Positions 23,967-33,496 of a DNA stretch of 64,000 bases are shown in pieces. The stretch is taken from assembly GCA_016794125.1 (NCBI GenBank), contig JAEUKT010000002.1, positions 907,396 to 971,395 of the forward strand, written 5' to 3'. Both the position numbers and the translations under genes were made by a program. Every line of letters starts with the position of its first letter. Position 1 is the stretch's first letter. The notes under the pieces were generated by a model, which worked only from the letters and a program-made list of their open reading frames with translations, was not told the DNA's origin and ran no database searches. Origin of the DNA: Alphaproteobacteria bacterium (GTDB lineage: Bacteria; Pseudomonadota; Alphaproteobacteria; Micavibrionales; UBA2020).

Positions 23967-24026
23967 CAAGCCCTTGCCGCGCTAGGATTTCAGCTGTTCA
24001 ACAATAAAAAGACAGCGATTCCGCCC

Positions 24027-24893
24027 GTGGCAAAAAATGTGTTCAGCATTGACCTGCCTTTGACATCCGCATCCTGCGTGGTGGCGGACAGCCCCCATAG
24101 CGGCAAGGATTACCCCGCCGATTTCGATTACACCTGCGACCTGCATAGTTTACGGCAGGCGGAGGATATGGCGGTCGATCAGCTTTACAATTTCATGCCC
24201 GCCATCGGCGTGCCGCTGCTGCAGGCGCAATTTCCGCGCAGCTATATCGATGCCAACCGCGCGGAGCTGCCGGTGCAAAACCTCGAGGGGGAATATGACG
24301 GCGGCGACAGCAGCCTTGTGCGCGGCGTGATATCGCCCCGCCATACGGCGAAAATCTATGACCGCACATTATCCCTCTCCGAAGTGTTCAACCGCGTCGC
24401 CGATTACCACCGCCCTTATCACGACAAGCTGGCGGCGATGATCGACGATGCCCATGCGCGGCACGGCAAATCTGTTCACCTGAATTTGCATTCCATGCCC
24501 TCCACCATCAATCGCGGCACGGGCGTGAACCCGTTTGATATCGCCATCGGCACGCGCGACGGAGACACTTGCGCGCCGCATATCGCGGAAAAGCTGCGCG
24601 CGCTGTTTGCGGCTAAAGGTTACAACGCTGTGATCGATACGCAGGGCTATCGCGGCGCGGAAATCGTGCGACGTCATGGCGACCCCGTGAATGACCGCCA
24701 CAGCGTGCAGGTGGAGGTCAACCGCGCACTGTATATGGATGAAAAAACGCTGCAGCTGAAACCGCAATTCACGGCATTTCAGAATGACCTGCGCGAGATC
24801 ATGTGCGATTTTATCGCATGGTGCGACAGCCCCGCCGTTGCCAGCAGGCCGCAGCCTTCGGCGGGTGCAACGCCGAAACGTCCTGCCGCTTAA
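24027..24893 (+). CDS. N-formylglutamate amidohydrolase family protein
   Basis: 288 residues from a GTG start. The N-terminal DSPHSGKDYP, RSYIDANRAE and HLNLHSMPS segments carry the family's His, Asp and Glu metal-site residues. The family releases formate and glutamate from N-formylglutamate in the histidine pathway (HutG), but no other hut gene is nearby, so a general N-formyl or related amidase role is possible. The Ala/Pro-rich C-terminal tail is probably disordered. It is convergent with a TPR protein gene. Confidence 0.88.
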   Translation: MAKNVFSIDLPLTSASCVVADSPHSGKDYPADFDYTCDLHSLRQAEDMAVDQLYNFMPAIGVPLLQAQFPRSYIDANRAELPVQNLEGEYDGGDSSLVRGVISPRHTAKIYDRTLSLSEVFNRVADYHRPYHDKLAAMIDDAHARHGKSVHLNLHSMPSTINRGTGVNPFDIAIGTRDGDTCAPHIAEKLRALFAAKGYNAVIDTQGYRGAEIVRRHGDPVNDRHSVQVEVNRALYMDEKTLQLKPQFTAFQNDLREIMCDFIAWCDSPAVASRPQPSAGATPKRPAA

Positions 24894-24896
24894 TAT

Positions 24897-25466
24897 TTAT
24901 TCCTTGGAATCTTCTTCGTCGTCTTCAGCGGGCGCTGCTTCCTGCACGCGCTGGCCGCGCTTATAGCGGTTGACCAGCGCTTCCAGTTCGTCCAGTTCTT
25001 CGCAGCTTGAATCGCCGCAGGTCAGGCGGATGACCTGCATCTGCTCGACCGCGCGGGCAAGGTCGCCCATCTCCAGATAGCTTTGCGCGATATAGCGGTT
25101 GGCACCCAGATGTTTCGGGTTGATGCTGATGGCTTTGGCGTAATTCTCCCGCGCCTTTTTCTTGTCGCCGAGGCGGTAATAGGCATAGCCGCGATAGGTA
25201 TAGGCATCCGCCGACATCGGGTGGCGCGACAGCACGGCGTTCAGCACGCTGAGCGCCTGCGAATATTTGCCGGTCGATAGGTAATATTCGGCTGTGATCA
25301 GGCCTGAATCCTCGCGGAACGGTACCTGGTTTTTCTTTTCCTTCATCACCGGTTTTTCGAATGTGTCGGGCGCGTATGGATTGGCATAGGGGTCAGCCGC
25401 CAGCGCTTGTGATGAAAACGCGAAAAGCCCCAGCATCAGGGCGGCGGCGGAAAGTGTCAGGCGCAT
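24897..25466 (-). CDS. exported TPR protein
   Basis: 189 residues with a signal peptide cut after ALA (residue 23). Two or three tetratricopeptide repeats span residues 55-130 (SADAYTYRGYAYYRLGDKKKARENYAKAI and HLGANRYIAQSYLEMGDLARAVEQ). A Cys pair (CGDSSC) follows and the tail is acidic (EDDEEDSKE). TPR units bind proteins; a periplasmic scaffold role is likely. It starts 3 bp after the acylphosphatase stop, so the two form an operon. Confidence 0.85.
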   Translation of the reverse strand: MRLTLSAAALMLGLFAFSSQALAADPYANPYAPDTFEKPVMKEKKNQVPFREDSGLITAEYYLSTGKYSQALSVLNAVLSRHPMSADAYTYRGYAYYRLGDKKKARENYAKAISINPKHLGANRYIAQSYLEMGDLARAVEQMQVIRLTCGDSSCEELDELEALVNRYKRGQRVQEAAPAEDDEEDSKE

Positions 25467-25469
25467 GGT

Positions 25470-25769
25470 TTATACCGGTACAGTTTGCTCGATGCGGAAA
25501 TCTTGGATGCCGTCATACTGTGCTGGTTCGCTATGGAGCTTGTCAACCCTTGCCAGACTGGGGCCGTGGCGGCAGGCGCGCACCATGTCATCGACGGCAT
25601 GCGCTTCGCCGTGCAGCAGCGCTTCCACGCTGCCATCCGACCGGTTGCGCACCCAGCCGTAAATGCCGCGTTCAATGGCCTGCGACTGCAGCCAGCGGCG
25701 ATAGCTCACGCCTTGTACAAAGCCGTGGACGAAGACGCGGATCGTTTCTGTCGGTACGGGCGTATTCAT
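25470..25769 (-). CDS. acylphosphatase
   Basis: 99 residues. It hydrolyses carboxyl-phosphate bonds of acyl phosphates. The signature GFVQGVSYRRW carries the phosphate-binding loop and catalytic Arg, and VRNRSDGSVEALLHGE holds the catalytic Asn. The length is usual for the family. The ATG at 25769 is preferred to the TTG nine bases upstream. It is followed by a TPR protein gene only 3 bp away. Confidence 0.92.
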   Translation of the reverse strand: MNTPVPTETIRVFVHGFVQGVSYRRWLQSQAIERGIYGWVRNRSDGSVEALLHGEAHAVDDMVRACRHGPSLARVDKLHSEPAQYDGIQDFRIEQTVPV

Positions 25770-25793
25770 GGCTGACAAACCCTTTCCAGAAAA

Positions 25794-25819
25794 AATAGTT
25801 CCACAAATAATAGTTCCAC
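25794..25819. repeat. two tandem copies of an 11-bp sequence
   Basis: AATAGTTCCAC occurs at 25794-25804 and 25809-25819 with a 15-bp period, in the short gap between the carboxypeptidase and acylphosphatase genes. It may be a regulatory direct repeat or a slippage product. Confidence 0.45.
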
Positions 25820-25853
25820 GAGAAAAAGACTTTATACGGCGAAAGTCCCGCCG

Positions 25854-27512
25854 TTACTGCACGGCCATCACGATGCAGGCGTGCTGCAGTACCTTGCAGG
25901 CCGATGCCGCTTCGGACTGTTCCAGCCCCGACAGCCGGGCACGGTAAATAACGCCGCGATTGGTCTGCAGCGGCGCAATAATATAACGGGTTTTGGCGGT
26001 CAGCGATGCGGGCAGCTTCTGGTGCGCGGATTTCAGCGCGGTCATGCCGGCATTCTGGTCGGCGAAAGCACCGATCTGCACCGCCCATAAACCGCCCCCC
26101 GCAGATGCCGTCGTGTTCGCGGGCGCGGCTGCGGGCGCGGGTGCCAGCGCGCGCAGGTTGGTGGATTGCAGGGGCATCGGTTTCTGTGTCGACGGCGCCA
26201 GAATGTTGCGGCTGGCGGTTGCCGTTTGCGGTGCGGCGGCGGCAGGTGCCTTACGCGGCAGCGGCGCGGTGACACGCGCGGTCATGGGCGGCAGGGCGGG
26301 TGCGCCCAGCGTCGAAGGTTCGGTCCTGAAGGCGGATCTTGGCGCTGCGCCTTCCGGCATATCCTCGTCGTCAAGGATGTCCTGCGCGGGTGCGGCTGCA
26401 AGCTCTTGCGCGTCGCCCTCTTCGGTGTTCATGCCCATCGATCTGAAGCCGGGTGCCTCAAGGTTGGTCTGCGTGCGCGCGGTGCGCGGCTGCATGCGCG
26501 TGGGTTCGTTTTTGGCGGTCGGCGTTGCAGGCTTGCGCTTGGGCAGCCCGCCGCGCGCGGCCTCAAGCCTCTTGTCGATCGCGGCCAGCACGCGCGGGTC
26601 CTTCATGCGTTCGAAGCCCGCATCCAGCAGGTCGCGCATCGTGCTGTTGCGCGACGCCGATGTGCGCCCGCCGAACACCACGCCGATCAGGCGTTTATTG
26701 TCCTGCACAGCGGAAGCGGTCAGGTTATAGCCGGACGCATAGACATAGCCGGTTTTCAACCCGTCCATGCCGGGATAGGTCGCCATCAGCTTGTTGTGGT
26801 TCAGCGACGTGATGCCGTTATAGGTGAAGCTGGGCGTACTGAAATAGCGGTAATAGCGCGGAAAATCGCGCATCAGGGCCTGCGCCAGAATGGCCATGTC
26901 GCGCGGGGACGAATATTGTTCGGGGTCGTGCAGGCCGGACGCGTTGGCGAAACGCGTGTTGCGCATGCCCAGCTGCTGCGCCTTGAAGGTCATCAGCCGC
27001 GCAAAGCGGGATTCAGATCCGCCCAGCGCCTCGCCCAGCACGACGGCGGCATCGTTGGCGGAACGGGTGACAAGCGCAAGAATGCCGTCCTCCACCCGGA
27101 TCGAATATCCGGCCTCCAGCCCCAGTTTCGACGGGGGCTGGTATTGCGCGTTCGCGGAAACGGGGATGCGCTGGTATTTGGTCAGCGTGCCTTTTTCGAT
27201 CGCTTCGAAGGTCAGGTAGAGCGTCATCATTTTCGTCAGCGACGCGGGGAACAGTTTCTTATCGGGGTTCTTTTCGCTGAGCACATAGCCCGATTGCGCG
27301 TCGATCACGATCGACCCGTAACGGTCGGGTTGCGGCTTGGCCTTGCCCCGGGCGGTTTTTTTCTTTTTCGATTTGCTGTGCTGGCCGGTGTATTTGGTGA
27401 TGCCGGCATAAGACGGCGCGGCGGGCGCGGACATGAAGATGCCGGCGGCCAGAACCGCCATCAACAGCTTTTGCAAAAATCCGAATTTGCGGCTGGTCAA
27501 TCTTGCCTGCAT
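25854..27512 (-). CDS. D-alanyl-D-alanine carboxypeptidase with SPOR domain
   Basis: 552 residues. After a signal peptide (cleavage near SYA, residue 36) comes a class A low-molecular-weight PBP domain with SLTK (Ser91, Lys94), SAN (151-153) and KTG (253-255). It trims the terminal D-Ala from peptidoglycan stem peptides. A long Ala/Pro-rich linker leads to a C-terminal SPOR domain (about residues 472-552, LWAVQIGAFADQ...), which binds denuded septal glycan, suggesting recruitment to the division site. The related gene at 27644 lacks SPOR; the two are paralogues in the same direction. Confidence 0.93.
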   Translation of the reverse strand: MQARLTSRKFGFLQKLLMAVLAAGIFMSAPAAPSYAGITKYTGQHSKSKKKKTARGKAKPQPDRYGSIVIDAQSGYVLSEKNPDKKLFPASLTKMMTLYLTFEAIEKGTLTKYQRIPVSANAQYQPPSKLGLEAGYSIRVEDGILALVTRSANDAAVVLGEALGGSESRFARLMTFKAQQLGMRNTRFANASGLHDPEQYSSPRDMAILAQALMRDFPRYYRYFSTPSFTYNGITSLNHNKLMATYPGMDGLKTGYVYASGYNLTASAVQDNKRLIGVVFGGRTSASRNSTMRDLLDAGFERMKDPRVLAAIDKRLEAARGGLPKRKPATPTAKNEPTRMQPRTARTQTNLEAPGFRSMGMNTEEGDAQELAAAPAQDILDDEDMPEGAAPRSAFRTEPSTLGAPALPPMTARVTAPLPRKAPAAAAPQTATASRNILAPSTQKPMPLQSTNLRALAPAPAAAPANTTASAGGGLWAVQIGAFADQNAGMTALKSAHQKLPASLTAKTRYIIAPLQTNRGVIYRARLSGLEQSEAASACKVLQHACIVMAVQ

Positions 27513-27643
27513 CCGCGCATTTTTCCCCGAAAAAACAACAAATATCCCCTTACTTTTATTATCGGTCGCGGGGGCGTATTTGTCTAGCGAGGTTTCGTAA
27601 AAATAGCGGCAAATGCCAAAAGATACCCACAGGCGGGCATGTT

Positions 27644-28921
27644 TCAGGCAAGCGCCGGAGGCTTCGGGCGGCAGTCGCCGCTGCCGCGCGGTACGATCGC
27701 TTTCGGGCCTTTATCCTCCTCGGGGAGCGGGGGCTGGTCATTGCCGTTGCCGTTGCCCGGCACCAGCAGCCCGCCGTTTTCCGGCTGTGCCGGTTCCGGC
27801 GGCAGGGTGAAGGGCTCGACCGCCGCGTTGAAGGCGGGGGTGAAATACGACCTTGCGACGCGGATCGGGAACAGCGGTTCGCGCTCGGCCGTGTCGGGGG
27901 CGGTATTCGGCTGTGCCTGCAAAATGGTGTCGGGAGAAACAGTCACGGGCGGGGGCAGCAGGACGTAACGGTCGCCGTTCGGCCCATTGTCGCGGCCGAA
28001 GCGGAAACGCGCCGCAGGATTTTCGATTTTCTGGAAGCCGAAATCCAGCAGGCGTTGCATATCAAGACCGCGTTCCGTGGGCGTACGCGCGCCGAACACG
28101 ATGCCGATCACGCGCTCCGACCCGCGCTGGGCGGATGCCGCCAGGTTCCAGCCGGACGCGTTGATAAAGCCGGTCTTCCCCATGTCGAGGCCTTCATAGC
28201 TGCCCAGCAGTTTGTTGGTGTTGTTCCAGGTATAGCCGTTGAAGCTGAAGCGCGGAACGGCGAAATAATGCTGATATTCAGGGAAATCGCGCAAAATCGC
28301 GCGCGCCAGCAATGCCAGGTCCTCGACCGTCGTCGTCTGGCGCGGGTCCGGCAGGCCGTTCGCATTTGTGTAGCGCGTATGGCGCATGCCGAGGCGCTGC
28401 GCCTCGCGCGTCATCATCGTCGCGAAATTATCCTCCGAACCGCCCAGCGCCTCGGCCAGCACGACGGCGGCATCGTTCGCGGAATGGGTCAGCATGCCGG
28501 TCAGGGCGTTTTCGACGCTGATCTGGCGGGTGTTCTGGCGCAGGGTCACGCTGCGGTTGCGCCCGCGCCCGCTGACATTTGCCGTCATCATGGCAAGGTT
28601 GGTGCGCGGCTGGGACGCGGCGTTATACGACACGTCGATCATCTGGTCGGTTGTCAGGCGGCCGTCTTTCAGCGCCTGAAAAACAAGGTATGCCGTCATC
28701 ATTTTGGCGGTCGATGCGGGGTGCAGCGACTGGGTCGCGTCGCGTTCGTACAAAACGCGGCCTGAATTGGCATCGACCACGATCGCGGCATAGCGGTCGG
28801 GGCGCGCATCGGGGGCGGGTTGGCGCTGTGCAAGGGCAGGGGCGGCTGCGGCGGCGTTGAAGGCCAGTGCCAGCACAATATTACGCAGTAATTTGTTCTT
28901 CTTCGGCTTGCCCGGTTTCAT
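27644..28921 (-). CDS. D-alanyl-D-alanine carboxypeptidase
   Basis: 425 residues from an ATG with GGAG 8 nt upstream. There is a signal peptide with cleavage near ALA (residue 31). The serine PBP motifs are STAK (Ser70, Lys73), SAN (147-149) and KTG (249-251). The C-terminal ~120 residues are a low-complexity Pro/Gly region instead of the beta-rich PBP5 domain or a SPOR domain. It is paralogous to the downstream SPOR-bearing carboxypeptidase, and the pair may have divided labour between side wall and septum (inference). Confidence 0.93.
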   Translation of the reverse strand: MKPGKPKKNKLLRNIVLALAFNAAAAAPALAQRQPAPDARPDRYAAIVVDANSGRVLYERDATQSLHPASTAKMMTAYLVFQALKDGRLTTDQMIDVSYNAASQPRTNLAMMTANVSGRGRNRSVTLRQNTRQISVENALTGMLTHSANDAAVVLAEALGGSEDNFATMMTREAQRLGMRHTRYTNANGLPDPRQTTTVEDLALLARAILRDFPEYQHYFAVPRFSFNGYTWNNTNKLLGSYEGLDMGKTGFINASGWNLAASAQRGSERVIGIVFGARTPTERGLDMQRLLDFGFQKIENPAARFRFGRDNGPNGDRYVLLPPPVTVSPDTILQAQPNTAPDTAEREPLFPIRVARSYFTPAFNAAVEPFTLPPEPAQPENGGLLVPGNGNGNDQPPLPEEDKGPKAIVPRGSGDCRPKPPALA

Positions 28922-29081
28922 CCTGCAAACTCCGTCTGTAAATTTATAGCTGGGATATTTTATTACCCAGATTCGTTGTTGATTTATGGACTTTATGGGA
29001 ATCTACGGGGATCGTAAAGCGTTTTTTACCCTTTTTCGACAGGGATACCCTTAAAACGGGGGATGTACTATATTCTAGGGT

Positions 29082-29465
29082 ATGAAATTCAAGGATTCTG
29101 GCGTGCAACGGCTCAAAACCACCCTGACTGCGGGAAATGATGACGATAGAGACACCGGACGGCCCGGCCGCACCGATGTGGGGGTGCTGACGCGTACCCG
29201 CGCAAAGACCAAAAAACCGTCGATGTACAGGGTTCTTCTGTTAAATGACGATTTCACGCCGATGGACTTCGTCGTTCACGTTTTAGAAAAGTTTTTCGGC
29301 AAGAATAAGCAGGAAGCAACCGAAGTGATGCTTCAGGTCCATCGCCGTGGCGTCGGCGTCTGCGGGACCTATACTTATGAAGTGGCGGAAACCAAGGTGA
29401 ACCTCGTCATGGACTACGCCCGCAAAAACGAACATCCATTGCAATGCACGATGGAAAAAGAATAA
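29082..29465 (+). CDS. clpS: ATP-dependent Clp protease adaptor ClpS
   Basis: 127 residues. The conserved core runs from about residue 45: [24 protein letters not shown], then [20 protein letters not shown]. ClpS binds N-degron substrates and hands them to ClpA. The first 40 residues are a variable, charged extension. clpA follows 15 bp after the stop. No strong Shine-Dalgarno stands before the ATG; an in-frame GTG at 29103 is an alternative start. Confidence 0.96.
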   Translation: MKFKDSGVQRLKTTLTAGNDDDRDTGRPGRTDVGVLTRTRAKTKKPSMYRVLLLNDDFTPMDFVVHVLEKFFGKNKQEATEVMLQVHRRGVGVCGTYTYEVAETKVNLVMDYARKNEHPLQCTMEKE

Positions 29466-29480
29466 CAGGGGGATAACGAC

Positions 29481-31784
29481 ATGCTCTCACGCCAGCTGGA
29501 ACAGACTCTCCACCGCGCGCTTGCCCATGCCAATGCGCGCCATCACGAATTCGCGACGCTGGAGCATCTGCTGCTCGCGCTCACCGACGACCAGGACGCG
29601 GTCGCCGTCATGCGTGCCTGCGGCGTCGATCTCGATCTTTTGAAACAGGAAGTGTCGCATTACATCGACACCGAATTGCAGAACCTTGTCCATCCGGCAT
29701 CCGAAGAAGCAAAGCCCACCTCCAGCTTCCAGCGCGTGCTGCAGCGTGCGGCGATCCATGTGCAGTCGTCGGGGCGCGAGGAAGTGACGGGCGCGAACGT
29801 GCTGGTCGCGCTGTTCTCCGAGCGTGAAAGCAACGCCGTGTTCTTCCTGCAAGAACAGGAAATGACGCGTTTCGATGCCGTCAACTATATCTCCCACGGC
29901 ATCGCCAAAGTGCCGGGTCAGACCGAGGCGCGCACGGTGCATGGCGCGAATGACGACGCGCAGGAAGAAAACGTCATTAAAAAAGGCCGCGAAGCGCTGG
30001 ATGCCTATTGCATCAACCTGAACAACAAGGCCATCAACGGCAAGATCGACCCGCTGATCGGCCGCGAAAGCGAAGTGGAACGCACGATACAGGTGCTGTG
30101 CCGCCGCTCCAAAAACAACCCGCTCTATGTCGGCGATCCCGGCGTGGGCAAGACGGCGATTGCCGAAGGCCTTGCGCGCCGCATCACCGAAGGCGATGTG
30201 CCGGAAGTGCTGAAAAACGCCACTATTTACGCGCTCGACATGGGCTCTCTGCTGGCGGGCACCCGCTATCGCGGCGATTTCGAGGAGCGCATCAAGGCCG
30301 TGCTGACCGAATTGCAGGCGATCGAAGGCTCTGTTCTGTTCATCGATGAAATACATACCGTGATCGGCGCGGGTGCGACCTCCGGCGGTGCGATGGATGC
30401 GTCGAACCTGTTGAAACCATCGCTCTCTTCCGGTTCGCTCCGCTGCATCGGCTCGACCACCTACAAGGAATACCGCAACCACTTCGAAAAAGACCGCGCG
30501 CTGGTGCGCCGCTTCCAGAAGATCGATGTCAATGAGCCGAATATCGAAGACGCAATCCGTATTCTCAAAGGCTTGAAGCCTTATTACGAAGAACACCACA
30601 AGGTGACCTATTCCGAAGAAGCCATCCGCGCGGCGGTGGAATTGTCGGCGCGCTATATCGGCGACCGCAAACTGCCCGACAAGGCTATCGACGTGATCGA
30701 CGAAGCGGGTGCCGCGCAAATGCTGCTGCCGGAAGACAAGCGCAAGAAAGTGATCGGCCTTTCCGATATCGAGGCGACAGTGTCGAAAATCGCGCGCATC
30801 CCGCCAAAAACAATCAGCAAGGACGACAAGGAAGCGCTTGCCAATCTGGAGCGCGACCTGCGCACGCTGGTCTTCGGGCAGGATCAGGCGATCGAGGCGC
30901 TGACATCCGCCATCAAGCTCAGCCGCGCCGGATTGCGCGAACCGGAAAAGCCGATTGGTTCCTACCTGTTCTCCGGCCCCACCGGTGTCGGTAAAACCGA
31001 AGTCGCGCGCCAGCTGGCGAAATCGCTGGGCGTGGAACTGACGCGTTTCGACATGTCCGAATACATGGAACGCCATTCGGTCTCGCGCCTTATCGGCGCA
31101 CCTCCCGGCTATGTAGGCTTCGATCAGGGGGGCATGCTGACCGATAAAATCGACCAGCATCCCCATTCGGTCGTGCTGCTTGACGAAATCGAAAAGGCGC
31201 ATCCGGATTTGTTCAATATCCTGTTGCAGGTGATGGACTACGGCAAAATTACCGACAACAACGGCAAGACGGTCGATTGCCGCAACATCATCCTCATCAT
31301 GACCACCAATGCCGGCGCGTCCGACATGGCGAAGGCGACGATGGGCTTCGAGCGCACGGTACGCGAAGGCGACGACGAAGAGGCGATCAACCGCACCTTT
31401 ACGCCCGAATTCCGCAACCGCCTTGATGCCGTGATCCCGTTCAAGGCGCTGTCACCCGCAACCATCGGCCGTGTCGTCGATAAATTCATCATGCAGCTGG
31501 AGGCGCAGCTGGGCGACCGCGGCGTGACGATCGAACTGACATCCGAAGCGCGTCAGTGGCTCGGCAAAAAAGGATATGATCCCGCGATGGGCGCGCGCCC
31601 GCTCGGCCGCGTCATTCAGGAACATGTCAAAAAGCCGCTGGCCGAAGAACTGCTGTTCGGCCGCCTGACCAAGGGCGGCGCGGTCAAGATCGGCGTGAAG
31701 GCTGAAAAGCTTGTCTTTGAATACCCGCCCGCAAAATCCGGCAAAAGCCCCGGCCCCGAACTCGAACACGAGCATGTGAAATAA
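29481..31784 (+). CDS. clpA: ATP-dependent Clp protease ATP-binding subunit ClpA
   Basis: 767 residues, full length. The N domain (1-145) is the ClpS docking site; AAA1 has GDPGVGKT (218-225); AAA2 has GPTGVGKT (about 498-505). It forms a hexameric unfoldase that feeds ClpP. No clpP is in the window. The stop overlaps the start of the receiver/deaminase gene (TAATG), so that fusion protein is translated in step with ClpA. Confidence 0.97.
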   Translation: MLSRQLEQTLHRALAHANARHHEFATLEHLLLALTDDQDAVAVMRACGVDLDLLKQEVSHYIDTELQNLVHPASEEAKPTSSFQRVLQRAAIHVQSSGREEVTGANVLVALFSERESNAVFFLQEQEMTRFDAVNYISHGIAKVPGQTEARTVHGANDDAQEENVIKKGREALDAYCINLNNKAINGKIDPLIGRESEVERTIQVLCRRSKNNPLYVGDPGVGKTAIAEGLARRITEGDVPEVLKNATIYALDMGSLLAGTRYRGDFEERIKAVLTELQAIEGSVLFIDEIHTVIGAGATSGGAMDASNLLKPSLSSGSLRCIGSTTYKEYRNHFEKDRALVRRFQKIDVNEPNIEDAIRILKGLKPYYEEHHKVTYSEEAIRAAVELSARYIGDRKLPDKAIDVIDEAGAAQMLLPEDKRKKVIGLSDIEATVSKIARIPPKTISKDDKEALANLERDLRTLVFGQDQAIEALTSAIKLSRAGLREPEKPIGSYLFSGPTGVGKTEVARQLAKSLGVELTRFDMSEYMERHSVSRLIGAPPGYVGFDQGGMLTDKIDQHPHSVVLLDEIEKAHPDLFNILLQVMDYGKITDNNGKTVDCRNIILIMTTNAGASDMAKATMGFERTVREGDDEEAINRTFTPEFRNRLDAVIPFKALSPATIGRVVDKFIMQLEAQLGDRGVTIELTSEARQWLGKKGYDPAMGARPLGRVIQEHVKKPLAEELLFGRLTKGGAVKIGVKAEKLVFEYPPAKSGKSPGPELEHEHVK

Positions 31785-32683
31785 TGGAAACGACCAAGGG
31801 GCAGGTACTCGTCGTCGATCCCAGCGACATCATGCGCAAGCTGATTTGCGGCATCCTGGTCAAGAGCGGCTATACCGTGCATGATGCGGCGGAGGCCGAC
31901 AAGGGCGTTGAACTGCTCTCGAAGCGCCCGGATCTAGTGATCCTCGACATCGACGATGAAACTTCGGACGAAGTCGCCTTCCTGCGCAAAATGAAGCGCG
32001 ATTACGCATCCACGCCCACCATCGCCCTTGCCGACGACCATGTGCGCGACGAAGTGCAGAAAAAGATCGAGAATATGCCGAAACTTTCTTTCTTCGCCAA
32101 GCCCGTGCGCCCCGACGCGCTGGTGGCGCAGGTGGAGGCGCTGCTGTCGGAAACCGAACAGGCGCGCGCGGCAGCCGAAGCGAAAAAAAGCGGCGCGCAG
32201 ATCGATATCGAACAGCAGCGCATGGGTTTTATGCGCCGCGCCATCGACCTTTCCCAGCAGAAGATGGAAGAAAACTGCGGCGGTCCATTCGGCGCAGTGA
32301 TCGTGCGTCAGGGCAAAATCATCGGCGAAGGCTGGAACTGCGTCACCAGCACGAACGATCCCACCGCCCATGCCGAAATGGTCGCGATCCGCAACGCCAC
32401 CGCCGCCATCAAGGATTTCAAGCTGGAGGGCTGCGATATCTATACAAGCTGCGAGCCCTGTCCGATGTGCCTTGCCGCCATCTACTGGGCGCGCCTTGAT
32501 AAAATTTATTACGCCAATATGCGCGAAGACGCGGAAAAGATCGGCTTTGACGACGCGTTTCTGTACCGCGAAGTCGCGCTGCCGGAAAACAAACGGTCGT
32601 TGCCCGTCTTCCGCCTGCTGCGCGAAGAAGCGAATATCGTCTTCGACAACTGGATGGCGAAGATGGACAAGACTGCTTACTAA
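31784..32683 (+). CDS. receiver domain fused to guanine deaminase-like domain
   Basis: 299 residues. Residues 5-122 are a CheY-like receiver with the phospho-acceptor Asp55 in LVILDID, an acid-pocket Asp12 and Lys106 in FFAKP. The usual Thr/Ser of the switch appears to be Ala83 (IALAD), so signalling may be atypical. A helical linker (123-145) leads to a zinc deaminase (147-299) with HAE (196-198) and PCPMC (225-229), and PFGAVIV, NDPTAHAEM and TSCEPCPMCLAAIYWAR as in guanine deaminase GuaD. The C-terminal Tyr also matches that family. It would convert guanine to xanthine, possibly under phosphorylation control. Translationally coupled to clpA. Confidence 0.85.
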   Translation: METTKGQVLVVDPSDIMRKLICGILVKSGYTVHDAAEADKGVELLSKRPDLVILDIDDETSDEVAFLRKMKRDYASTPTIALADDHVRDEVQKKIENMPKLSFFAKPVRPDALVAQVEALLSETEQARAAAEAKKSGAQIDIEQQRMGFMRRAIDLSQQKMEENCGGPFGAVIVRQGKIIGEGWNCVTSTNDPTAHAEMVAIRNATAAIKDFKLEGCDIYTSCEPCPMCLAAIYWARLDKIYYANMREDAEKIGFDDAFLYREVALPENKRSLPVFRLLREEANIVFDNWMAKMDKTAY

Positions 32684-32716
32684 ATAATTTCAGAAGATCT
32701 CGGGGGAGTTTATTTC

Positions 32717-33406
32717 ATGAAATGCGAAATTATGGGCGACAGCGCGTTTCCGCTGCTGCGCGTCACGTTTTCCGAAGGCGAGAATATCAAGGCTGAATCC
32801 GGCGCGATGGTCGCGATGTCCACGAACATCAAGCTGACCGGCAAGGCCGATGGCGGCATCGGCAAGGCGATCGGCCGCATGTTCTCCGGCGAAAGCTTCT
32901 TTATGCAGCAGCTGGAATCGCAAGGCGGCGCGGGCTGGGCGTTGCTGGCGGCCTCCACCCCCGGCGAAATCGCCACGATCGATTTGCAGCAGGGCGAACA
33001 GCTGTCGGTGCAAAAGGGCGGTTACCTTGCCGCCACCAGCGGCATCCAGGTTTCGACCAAGATGCAGGGCTTGTTCAAGGGCATGCTTTCGGGGCAGGGC
33101 TTCTTCATCGTCAAAATCGGCGGGCAGGGCACGGTGTTCCTGTCCACCTACGGCTCGATCTACCCGATGGTGCTGGGTCAGGGCGAGGTTGTGCATATCG
33201 ACAACGGTCATCTGGTCGCATGGGATTCCCATATGCCCTATGAAATCGTCAAAGGCGGCGCGGGCTGGATTTCATCCATGACCTCGGGCGAAGGCCTCGG
33301 TTGCCGCTTTCAGGGCCCGGGGCGCGTCTGGATCCAGACGCGCAACCCGCAGCAGCTGGTCGGATGGCTCTATCCGATGTTCCCGCAGCGCAGCGGTTCC
33401 GGCTAG
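32717..33406 (+). CDS. AIM24/TIGR00266-family protein
   Basis: 229 residues, beta-rich and full length. The segments ESGAMVAMSTNI, FFMQQLESQGGAGWALLAAS, GEVVHIDNGHLVAWDSH and QGPGRVWIQTRNPQQLVGWL are typical of this conserved family, whose members form a double-stranded beta-helix. The function is not established in bacteria. It has no signal peptide. GGGGGAG-type purine-rich sequence stands upstream of the ATG. Confidence 0.9.
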   Translation: MKCEIMGDSAFPLLRVTFSEGENIKAESGAMVAMSTNIKLTGKADGGIGKAIGRMFSGESFFMQQLESQGGAGWALLAASTPGEIATIDLQQGEQLSVQKGGYLAATSGIQVSTKMQGLFKGMLSGQGFFIVKIGGQGTVFLSTYGSIYPMVLGQGEVVHIDNGHLVAWDSHMPYEIVKGGAGWISSMTSGEGLGCRFQGPGRVWIQTRNPQQLVGWLYPMFPQRSGSG

Positions 33407-33496
33407 GCTTTACCATAGCGGGAGTGCTTATAAGGTTTGATACGGCGCTAACACGCCACTAGAATTGATGCAGGTTTAAATACAAGGATTTCAGCC

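Noticed and set aside
29487-31202. 571-codon minus-strand frame opposite clpA
   Set aside because: Antisense shadow of a complete, motif-bearing ClpA.
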